18,006 nt of DNA from an uncultured Ruminococcus sp. (GTDB lineage Bacteria; Bacillota; Clostridia; Oscillospirales; Ruminococcaceae): NCBI GenBank assembly GCA_945876405.1, contig CAMCOJ010000007.1:1-18006 (forward strand), given 5' to 3'. The position numbers were made by a program, and so were the translations under genes. Under the pieces are notes generated by a model. It did not search any database. It was not told where the DNA came from and saw nothing but the letters and a program-made list of their open reading frames with translations. Position 1 is the stretch's first letter. Each line of letters begins with the position of its first letter. Positions 1 through 6,156 of the stretch are shown here, in pieces.

Positions 1-46
1 TACACAAGGAGTATCGTCGGCAGCGTCAGATGTGTATAAGAGACAG
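1..46. other. Illumina Nextera read-1 adapter with i5 index (artefact)
   Basis: Bases 1-5 match the end of the P5 primer (TACAC). Bases 6-13 read AAGGAGTA, which I recognise as a standard Nextera i5 index (S507). Bases 14-46 are the Nextera read-1 adapter ending in the mosaic-end sequence AGATGTGTATAAGAGACAG. This is library DNA, not genome. The real sequence starts at 47. Read on the minus strand the mosaic end translates as LSLIHI and is fused to the truncated nucleotidyltransferase gene. Confidence 0.98.
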
Positions 47-205
47 TCTCAAAGCACCTTTTGAAATCATAAAATCATAATCACTGTTTTCATTGGATGT
101 GCCTCTGGCACGAGAACCAAATAAATATACCTTATTCACTCCATACTTTGCAGCAACTGGTGCAACTAAATCTGAAATTTCTGAAATATTATAATTTGTT
201 CTCAT
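47..205 (-). CDS. MNT-type nucleotidyltransferase, partial (3' end lost to adapter)
   Basis: The 53 genuine residues are the N-terminal part of a small polymerase-beta-fold nucleotidyltransferase of the MNT/MntA type. The fold's signature is visible: a YLFGSRARG turn (about residues 27-35), then SDYDF (41-45) holding the metal-binding aspartates of the GSx10DxD motif. Known relatives are often antitoxins that AMPylate a partner HEPN toxin, which would be encoded just beyond the lost end. I chose ATG 205 because GGGTGAT lies 4 nt upstream and the family begins close to its first helix. An ATG at 247 with GGAG 4 nt upstream is the alternative and adds 14 residues. The gene lies about 95 nt downstream of the Panacea gene on the same strand with no terminator between, so co-transcription is likely. 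Codons beyond base 47 are adapter. Confidence 0.8.
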
Positions 206-300
206 AAAATCACCCGCTTTCCTTGTAAAGACATTTTGGTTTATCATATTTCTCCGAAAACAATATTAAGCATTTTTACTCCAATACAAATCTATTTACA

Positions 301-906
301 TCAAGATATTTTTTTATCATATCCGGAATCCTCAAAAATGCCAAAGAGCTGTCCAATCGTTCTTCCTTCTAATTTGATTTGTTTATCAGTCTTATGTTCA
401 AGCTTTACCTTCAAAACAGGAACATTTCGAACAAACTGTATTCCTTCAGCCAATGATTTTCTTCTTTCTTTTACCCTTTGTGCATCCATCCGAATATCTT
501 CAATAGTCATAACAGCATTGCTATTTTGTCCATTTATCTTCTTATCACGTTTCCTTGCTCTAAGCCATGATATCTCAGCGTGTGTGATATTGCTAAGACT
601 CCATGATTCCTTTTCTGCATACTTTTCGAAAATCCGGTCTGCAACACATCTAACCGTATTATCTACGTCAACAACATCATCTGTTCTGAAAACTCCGTTT
701 TTATACATTTCCCGTATTTTAATGAGAACCGGTCCGTATTTCCATGCATGAAACTGTGCTTCAAACAACGGCTTATCTGTTTCAATCAGACTTTCTCTCT
801 GCATAAAATATAATAATTTATGCATTTTCATCTCATCAATTTTCTGACTGATCTTTTTAAAATAGCAAACATATAAATATCTTGCAATCTTTCTTACATC
901 TTCCAT
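301..906 (-). CDS. Panacea-domain (DUF4065, SocA/GepA-like) protein
   Basis: This 201-aa soluble protein has the hallmarks of the Panacea (DUF4065) domain. It has a helix with KMHKLLYFMQ (about residues 27-36) followed by FEAQFHAWKYGPV (48-60), the characteristic F-x-A-W-x-Y-G-P-V core. The domain appears to cover about residues 5-120. The remaining 80 residues are charged and have no motif I recognise. Panacea domains are known as the antitoxin half of many unrelated toxin-antitoxin pairs and as SocA, the proteolytic adaptor of Caulobacter. The start is fixed by AGGAGG 6 nt before ATG 906. The gene has its own promoter (970-998), and the truncated MNT nucleotidyltransferase follows it. Whether the two form a pair is inference. 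The Panacea gene could equally be a standalone phage-remnant protein. Confidence 0.78.
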   Translation of the reverse strand: MEDVRKIARYLYVCYFKKISQKIDEMKMHKLLYFMQRESLIETDKPLFEAQFHAWKYGPVLIKIREMYKNGVFRTDDVVDVDNTVRCVADRIFEKYAEKESWSLSNITHAEISWLRARKRDKKINGQNSNAVMTIEDIRMDAQRVKERRKSLAEGIQFVRNVPVLKVKLEHKTDKQIKLEGRTIGQLFGIFEDSGYDKKIS

Positions 907-969
907 AATGTTTCCTCCTGCCTTATGATATGTATCACTTCACATATAATTCACTTTCCATCTTTTTTC

Positions 970-998
970 ATTATACCATATAAGATTTTAAATTTCAA
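970..998 (-). promoter_or_regulatory. SigA-type promoter for the Panacea/MNT unit
   Basis: On the minus strand TTGAAA (993-998) and TATAAT (970-975) are separated by exactly 17 nt. The -10 is preceded by TGG (extended -10). Transcription would start near 963, leaving a leader of about 55 nt before the Panacea ATG. Confidence 0.8.
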
Positions 999-1020
999 TT
1001 ACACACTCAGAACATTACAG

Positions 1021-1051
1021 AAAAAGGGCTATGCAAACCGCATAGCCCTTT
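1021..1051 (-). terminator. Intrinsic terminator of the pilB-pilT unit
   Basis: A perfect 12-bp stem (AAAGGGCTATGC at 1023-1034 with its complement at 1040-1051) closes a 5-nt loop. On the minus strand it runs into TTTTTCTG. It lies 18 nt beyond the pilT stop codon and separates pilT from the Panacea promoter. Confidence 0.88.
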
Positions 1052-1069
1052 AAAAATATTAAACTGTAA

Positions 1070-2140
1070 TTACTCACCTGAGTTAAGGAATCTGTAGAAT
1101 TCAACCTTATCCTGACACTTGTCAAGAGCATCGGCTTCGTGGATAATACCCATTCTTACATAACGTGCAAGTTCCTGGTCAAGACACATCATGCCGAACT
1201 GGCGTCCTGTCTGGATCGCAGACTGAATAAGGTGAACCTTGTTGTCTCTGATCATTGCAGATACCGCGTCTGTAACGTTCAGGATTTCCATACATGCTAT
1301 ACGTCCCTTGCCGTCAGCCTTTGGAATAAGTGTCTGAGCCATGATACCAACAAGAACGTTGGCAAGCTGTGTTCTGATCTGGCTCTGCTGATACTCAGGG
1401 TAAACGTCGATGATACGGTTGATTGTATCAGCTGCACTTGTTGTATGAAGTGTTGAAAGAACGAGATGTCCTGTTTCAGCGGCAGTTACGGCAGCTGTAA
1501 CTGTCTCAAGGTCACGCATTTCACCTACGAGGATGATATCCGGGTCTTCACGGAGTGCGGATCTGAGGGCTCCTGCAAAGTCAGGAACGTCAGGTCCTAT
1601 TTCACGCTGGTTTACCATACATCTCTTGTGTTCGTGAACGTATTCGATAGGGTCTTCAATTGTAATGATATGAGCACTCTTGTTGAGGTTAGCATAGTCA
1701 AGCATAGCTGCAAGCGATGTTGACTTACCTGAACCTGTAGGTCCTGTTACAAGAACAAGTCCTCTTGGTCTCATGGCGAAGTCTGCAAGAATCGGAGGAA
1801 GTCCGAGGTCTTCCAGTGTTGGGATATCGTTTCTGAGAAGACGAAGAGCAATAGCTGTATGATATCTCTGACGGAATACATTTACTCTGTGACGGTAGCC
1901 TCTCTTTGTAACATATGAAAAGTCACAGTCGAGATGCTTGTTAAGTCTGTCCTTGAGTTCATCAGGACAGATCTTATGTGCGATATCTGAAATAGCCTCC
2001 TCATCCATAATGTCATATGAACTGAGCTTTCTGAGAGCACCGTTAAGTCTTACTACCGGTGCCATGCCAAATGTGAAGTGAAGGTCAGAGCACCCGAGCA
2101 CTCTGGCTTCATCAAGTATCTTATCAATATCTATAAGCAT
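1070..2140 (-). CDS. pilT: Type IV pilus retraction ATPase PilT
   Basis: PilT is the hexameric cytoplasmic ATPase that depolymerises type IV pili and powers twitching. From the ATG at 2140 the protein has 356 residues, normal for PilT. It has Walker A GPTGSGKST (about 133-141), an aspartate box with TIEDPIEY (160-167), Walker B DIILVGEMRD (201-210) and a His box TGHLVLSTLHT (223-233). The C-terminal half carries AVSAMIRDNKVHLIQSAIQTG, the counterpart of the PilT AIRNLIRE region, and there is no N-terminal GspE domain or zinc site, which separates it from PilB. I prefer ATG 2140 over an upstream TTG at 2149: GGAGG (2151-2155) sits 10 nt before the ATG but almost touches the TTG. It follows pilB by 23 nt and is probably co-transcribed with it. 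Confidence 0.96.
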   Translation of the reverse strand: MLIDIDKILDEARVLGCSDLHFTFGMAPVVRLNGALRKLSSYDIMDEEAISDIAHKICPDELKDRLNKHLDCDFSYVTKRGYRHRVNVFRQRYHTAIALRLLRNDIPTLEDLGLPPILADFAMRPRGLVLVTGPTGSGKSTSLAAMLDYANLNKSAHIITIEDPIEYVHEHKRCMVNQREIGPDVPDFAGALRSALREDPDIILVGEMRDLETVTAAVTAAETGHLVLSTLHTTSAADTINRIIDVYPEYQQSQIRTQLANVLVGIMAQTLIPKADGKGRIACMEILNVTDAVSAMIRDNKVHLIQSAIQTGRQFGMMCLDQELARYVRMGIIHEADALDKCQDKVEFYRFLNSGE

Positions 2141-2163
2141 TTTTAACAAACCTCCGTTTTAAA

Positions 2164-3834
2164 TTATACAGAATATGTAACACGAACAAGTTCGTCAATT
2201 GTTGTTCTTCCCTGCTGAACAAGTTCTGAAACGTTATCACGGAGAAGTCTTGTACCGTTTCTCTTGGCAGCCTCTTCAAGCTGCTCCTTGCCGGCACTTT
2301 CAGCGATAAGTGTTGAGATACCTGATGTACAGTGAATGATTTCGTGAATAGCAGTTCTTCCCTTATAGCCTGTGTTGTTACATTCAGGACAGCCAACAGC
2401 GTCGAAAATCTGAACCGGTGCAGAAATATGCATGAGATTGTTTTCTTCCTCGTTTGACATCCTTGGTCTGCGGCACTTAGGGCAGAGAACCTTAACAAGA
2501 CGCTGGGCAACAACACCGATAAGTGATGTTGCAACCATGTACGGAGCAACGCCCATATCGATAAGACGAACGATAGTTGATGCAGCATCGTTTGTATGGA
2601 GTGTTGAAAGAACGAGATGTCCTGTGATAGCCGCTCTGATAGCGATATCCGCTGTTTCAGAGTCACGCATTTCACCGATCATTACGATATCAGGGTCCTG
2701 ACGGAGGATAGATCTGAGGGCAGCTGAGAATGTCATACCTGCCTTTGAATTAACCTGACACTGGTTGATACCTTCGATATTCTTTTCGACAGGGTCTTCT
2801 ACTGTTACAACGTTTACGTTAGGCTTTGCAATCTCACCGAGAGCTGCGTAAAGAGTTGTTGTTTTACCGGAACCTGTAGGTCCTGTAACCAGCATAACGC
2901 CGTGAGGACACTTAAGCATGCTTTCAAACATCTTGTAGTTGTATTCACTCATACCGAGGTCAGTAATCTTACGAAGAGCGATCTGACCTGTAGAGAGAAT
3001 TCGGATAACTATCTTTTCACCGTTTACTGTAGGAAGTGAAGATACACGGACGTCAAGTTCAGTACCGTCAACTACCTGCGAGAAACGTCCGTCCTGAGGG
3101 ATACGTTTTTCAGCGATGTTCATACCGCTGATGAGTTTTATACGTGTTGCAAGAGCACTCTGTACGGCACTTGAAACGCTCATAAGCTCAATAAGGTCGC
3201 CGTTTACACGGATACGGATTCTTGTAAATGTCTTGAACGGTTCAATATGAATATCAGTAGCTTCTGCTCTGAATGCGTTTTCCACGATTGTTGTAGCGAG
3301 CTTAACGATAGGTGCACTCTCTACTCTTTCCTTTGATTCTTCATCGTTGAGGGTTTCTGTACCAAAGGCGCTGAGACTTTCGTTTACACTGTCGATATTC
3401 GCCATTGTGTACTTGTCACCAATAGCCTTGTTGATTGATGAACGTGTAGCGAGTACAGGGATTGTATCCATACCTGTGATAACCTTGATATCTTCGAGGA
3501 TATTAAAGTTGATAGGATCGTCTGTAGCAACTGTAAGTCTCTTACCAACGATATCGATAGCGATAACGGTGTGCTTCTTTGCAAGTGACTCAGGAATCTT
3601 GCTTACTGCCTCGTCATCAATCTTGAAAGTAGCAAGATCAACGTAAGGAACCTTAAGTTTTCCTGCAAGTGCCTGTGCAAATTTAATTTCGGACATATAG
3701 CCCATTTCAACGATTACTTCACCGAAACGCTTTGATCCCTGTGATTCACGCTGAGCGAAAAGAACTCTTTCAAGCTGTTCGTTTGAAATCATGTTCTGTT
3801 CAACAAGATACTGACCTATTGGTATGTTTCTCAT
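2164..3834 (-). CDS. pilB: Type IV pilus extension ATPase PilB (GspE family)
   Basis: PilB is the assembly ATPase that polymerises pilins through the PilC platform. The 556 residues match the family. An N-terminal GspE-N (MshEN-like) domain spans about 1-140. The catalytic core follows with Walker A GPTGSGKT (318-325), VTVEDPVE (343-350), Walker B DIVMIGEMRD (382-391) and His box TGHLVLSTLHT (404-414). A four-cysteine zinc site, CPKC (451-454) and CPEC (482-485), is typical of PilB/GspE and absent from PilT. The N-terminal segments LVEQNMISNEQLERVL and FGEVIVEMGYMSE resemble the paired c-di-GMP-binding motifs of MshEN domains, but I cannot confirm binding. The start at 3834 has AAGG about 6 nt upstream and AAGGAG about 14 nt upstream. 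It is first in a pilB-pilT pair, divergent from pilD. Confidence 0.96.
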   Translation of the reverse strand: MRNIPIGQYLVEQNMISNEQLERVLFAQRESQGSKRFGEVIVEMGYMSEIKFAQALAGKLKVPYVDLATFKIDDEAVSKIPESLAKKHTVIAIDIVGKRLTVATDDPINFNILEDIKVITGMDTIPVLATRSSINKAIGDKYTMANIDSVNESLSAFGTETLNDEESKERVESAPIVKLATTIVENAFRAEATDIHIEPFKTFTRIRIRVNGDLIELMSVSSAVQSALATRIKLISGMNIAEKRIPQDGRFSQVVDGTELDVRVSSLPTVNGEKIVIRILSTGQIALRKITDLGMSEYNYKMFESMLKCPHGVMLVTGPTGSGKTTTLYAALGEIAKPNVNVVTVEDPVEKNIEGINQCQVNSKAGMTFSAALRSILRQDPDIVMIGEMRDSETADIAIRAAITGHLVLSTLHTNDAASTIVRLIDMGVAPYMVATSLIGVVAQRLVKVLCPKCRRPRMSNEEENNLMHISAPVQIFDAVGCPECNNTGYKGRTAIHEIIHCTSGISTLIAESAGKEQLEEAAKRNGTRLLRDNVSELVQQGRTTIDELVRVTYSV

Positions 3835-3870
3835 AACCAGCCTTCAACTCCTTAAAATTATAATTTTTTC

Positions 3871-3899
3871 TTGAATAATATTGTCTTTTATGTTAGAAT
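3871..3899 (+). promoter_or_regulatory. Promoter for pilD in the pilB/pilD divergent region
   Basis: TTGAAT (3871-3876) and TAGAAT (3894-3899) are 17 nt apart, and TGT before the -10 makes it an extended -10 promoter. The start point would be near 3906, giving a leader of about 30 nt with GGGAGG ahead of pilD. I see no equally good promoter for pilB on the other strand in this 100-nt gap, only a TATAAT at the minus-strand counterpart of about 3857-3862. Confidence 0.65.
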
Positions 3900-3936
3900 G
3901 ATGATATAAATTTTATATATGGGAGGATCAGAAAAA

Positions 3937-4800
3937 ATGATCTATTTTCGATTTCTCGATATACCGGCATACATTATAGCATATACCATCATCTCGTTTT
4001 TTGGCCTGTGTATCGGCAGTTTTTTAAATGTCTGCATCTACAGACTTCAGCTTGAGGACCCTGCGGAAAGATCTCTTGTAAAAAAATCTTCGCACTGTCC
4101 AAAATGCGGGGCTAAAATTCACTGGTACGATAATATACCAGTATTCAGCTGGACTGTTCTCCTGAGAGGAAAATGCCGCAGTTGTAAAGAACCTATCTCA
4201 AAGCGCTATCCGCTTGTCGAGGGTCTGAACTGGTTTGCCTACATGCTTGTGCTTACCTTCGTTGATGTTCAGAACTATCCGGTTCATGCAATCCTCACAG
4301 CGCTTTTCTTTTCTGTACTTATCGTAATTGCATTTATTGATTATGATTCAATGGAGATATATCCGGGTCAGCTTCTGCTTATCGTTATTCTCGCAGTTCT
4401 CTCCGCCCTGTTTTCACACACTCTCACCATTCCTCAGAGAATAATCGGCGGACTTGCAATCAGTGTACCGTTCTTTATCATCGGTGAAGTATCACGTATC
4501 TTTATCAGAAAAAATACAGGTGAAGACTTCAGAGGAATCGAACTCGGTGACACATTTCTCATGCTTGTTTCCGGCCTTCTCATCGGTACAAAGTGTATCT
4601 GTGCTTCAGCACTGATCGGTATCTTCTCAGCAGCGGTTATCGGTGTAATCAATAAAATCAGAGGCAAGGATTCAAAGTTTGCCTTCGGTCCGTTTCTTGC
4701 ATTCGGACTTGTATTCGGAACACTCTTCGGGAACCAGATAATTGACTGGTACTTCAGTTTGTTTGAATATCCTGATGTTTATGCCATGATAGTGAGATAA
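3937..4800 (+). CDS. pilD: Prepilin peptidase PilD (A24 family), atypical GxGD
   Basis: PilD is the inner-membrane aspartyl protease that cleaves prepilin leaders and usually N-methylates the new N-terminus. The 287-residue protein has an N-terminal GSFLNVCIYR motif (27-36) and paired CPKC (54-57) and CRSC (80-83) zinc-type cysteines, as in bifunctional peptidase-methylases. RYPLVEGLN follows (90-98), then six or more hydrophobic segments. The first catalytic aspartate is in FIDYD (133-137). The second is D205 in GIELGDTF, where the usual GxGD reads E-L-G-D, so the first glycine is replaced by glutamate. ATG 3937 was chosen because GGGAGG lies about 10 nt upstream; the longer ORF from 3919 would include that ribosome binding site. 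It is the only plus-strand gene of the pilus locus, yet its substrates are the two prepilins encoded immediately downstream on the opposite strand. Confidence 0.93.
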   Translation: MIYFRFLDIPAYIIAYTIISFFGLCIGSFLNVCIYRLQLEDPAERSLVKKSSHCPKCGAKIHWYDNIPVFSWTVLLRGKCRSCKEPISKRYPLVEGLNWFAYMLVLTFVDVQNYPVHAILTALFFSVLIVIAFIDYDSMEIYPGQLLLIVILAVLSALFSHTLTIPQRIIGGLAISVPFFIIGEVSRIFIRKNTGEDFRGIELGDTFLMLVSGLLIGTKCICASALIGIFSAAVIGVINKIRGKDSKFAFGPFLAFGLVFGTLFGNQIIDWYFSLFEYPDVYAMIVR

Positions 4801-4817
4801 TCATAAATTAATTTTAA

Positions 4818-4855
4818 AAAGCAGTCTTTGCAGTGCAAAGACTGCTTTATTTTTT
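4818..4855. terminator. Bidirectional terminator between pilD and the pilin operon
   Basis: A 14-bp perfect stem (AAAGCAGTCTTTGC at 4818-4831 pairing with 4835-4848) is followed on the plus strand by ATTTTTT. On the minus strand it is followed by a T-rich tract (TTTTTAAAATT, counting stem bases). It lies 17 nt after the pilD stop and 5 nt after the stop of the convergent pilin gene, so it can serve both. Confidence 0.88.
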
Positions 4856-5774
4856 ACGTAAGCTCCGGTAATGTATAAACAAAGTAGAGATCATTTGAGT
4901 ATGAATCCGATGTATAAGTATATCTTTCAGGGTCAATCACATCAACTATCTCTGTTCCTGGTACTGTACGATCAATATAATTAATATCTTCTTTTTTAAT
5001 TGTAGTGCTGGTAGCCATGTTTACAAACGACAGTGCAACAACATTTGATACTGACGTCTTACAGAGCGTATAGCTGGAATTAGCCTTATCAGCTTTATTG
5101 CTGTACTCATTTTCATAGATATCAAGTACTAACCTGAAGTTTGAAGGCGACTGGAACCCATTAAAGTTCTGATATGTACCACTTGTGATGAGCTCTTTCT
5201 GTCTGCCTGCAACTGTTATCCCGGTAGTGGTCCAGTTTATTCCATAAGAAAGAGAAAATGAATAATCTCCGTATACAGCCTCACTTACGGCCCATTCTTT
5301 TGAATTGGCAGCATTTAACGCCCCGTTATCATACTCCCAGATAGAAATCTTACCAGGCTTTTCTGTTGTACTTGACAGATTCTGAAAGGTTTCAGGATTA
5401 TTTATCTTCATTACATAAACTATATCCTGACCATATGTGAGTCTTTCATTAGTACTCGTAGAATTCGTTCCAAGAAGGAACTTAGTCCTAAGTGCATTTA
5501 CCTTTTCCTGCATGAACGCCGCTTCACCTGCGGATATATCAGGACCGGCATAAACATCCATCCTGTTTGCGTATCTGAGATTGTCTTCAACTACACGACG
5601 AACGTTATCTACCACAGCTGCTGAATGTGCATATTCACTGGTGTTTTTCATGATTCTGCTTGTAGGTGCCAGGAAAGACAGTGTTGCCGCAATAAGCAGA
5701 CCGAATACTGCGATAACAACTACAAGTTCTACTAAAGTAAAACCTTTAAGCCTTTGTTTTTTTTCAGTTTTCAT
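4854..5774 (-). CDS. Prepilin-like protein (PulG/PilW-type minor pseudopilin)
   Basis: The N-terminus is a canonical class III prepilin signal. A basic leader MKTEKKQRLKG is cleaved after G11, then F12 and the conserved E16 (+5) open a hydrophobic helix (about 12-34), which PilD should process. The mature head of about 270 residues contains an N-terminal helix (SAAVVDNVRRVVEDNLRYANRM), then a polar, Ser/Thr/Asn-rich beta-type region ending in LYFVYTLPELT. I recognise no domain in the head. At 306 aa it is too long for a typical major pilin and fits a minor pilin or PilW-like initiator. I chose ATG 5774 over TTG 5783 because AAGGGG sits 10 nt ahead of the ATG and abuts the TTG. It is the last gene of the operon, 16 nt after the 115-aa pilin. 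Confidence 0.85.
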   Translation of the reverse strand: MKTEKKQRLKGFTLVELVVVIAVFGLLIAATLSFLAPTSRIMKNTSEYAHSAAVVDNVRRVVEDNLRYANRMDVYAGPDISAGEAAFMQEKVNALRTKFLLGTNSTSTNERLTYGQDIVYVMKINNPETFQNLSSTTEKPGKISIWEYDNGALNAANSKEWAVSEAVYGDYSFSLSYGINWTTTGITVAGRQKELITSGTYQNFNGFQSPSNFRLVLDIYENEYSNKADKANSSYTLCKTSVSNVVALSFVNMATSTTIKKEDINYIDRTVPGTEIVDVIDPERYTYTSDSYSNDLYFVYTLPELT

Positions 5775-5790
5775 TACGGTCAAACCCCTT

Positions 5791-6138
5791 TTATGTTGTT
5801 GGTACCGTTGTAACCGGCATAAAATATTTCATATTACCTGATTTCTGAATGTCTGAAACCTGAGTAGTAGGAGCTTCATACTTGTCAACAGGAATTGTAT
5901 GCACACCATTATACTGAAGCTGGAGCACAGCACCGGTTTCATACGGTGTTCCAACGGTTCTGTTTTCAACACCTGGTGCCTGCTCATCAACTTTAACAAT
6001 AACAGTTCTTGCTGTTCTGGTATTATTCACAACACAAATTGCTGCTTCAACAAGCATGGAAGCACAGATAACCATCACAACCATAGCGATGATGATTTCC
6101 ATAAGGGTCATACCCTTTAGCTTTTTCTTCTTTTTCAT
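5791..6138 (-). CDS. Short type IV prepilin-like protein (candidate major pilin)
   Basis: This 115-aa protein has a five-lysine leader and a clean prepilin cleavage motif. Processing would fall between G9 and M10, with T11 and E14 at +2 and +5, followed by a hydrophobic helix to about residue 31. The mature subunit of 106 residues has a small head ending PVTTVPTT, with no cysteine pair. Its size and strong signal make it the best major-pilin candidate in the window, although its position between two larger pilus proteins is more typical of a minor pilin. GGGGAGG lies about 9 nt before ATG 6138 and supports the start. It is 18 nt downstream of the 827-aa gene. Confidence 0.83.
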   Translation of the reverse strand: MKKKKKLKGMTLMEIIIAMVVMVICASMLVEAAICVVNNTRTARTVIVKVDEQAPGVENRTVGTPYETGAVLQLQYNGVHTIPVDKYEAPTTQVSDIQKSGNMKYFMPVTTVPTT

Positions 6139-6156
6139 TGCATATTCCTCCCCTTA

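Noticed and set aside
221..262. Tiny minus-strand ORF (MLNIVFGEI) and an alternative start at 247 ahead of the nucleotidyltransferase
   Set aside because: A nine-codon ORF with a weak site has no independent support. The 247 start is possible but adds residues absent from the usual family N-terminus.
236..751. 171-aa plus-strand ORF opposite the Panacea gene
   Set aside because: It is the antisense shadow of a recognised domain, with low-complexity Ser/Leu/Ile content and no ribosome binding site.
1070..3834. PilB and PilT as type II secretion GspE and a paralogue
   Set aside because: The retraction-type PilT, short prepilins, a PilM-PilN fusion and absence of any GspD/secretin favour a Gram-positive type IV pilus.
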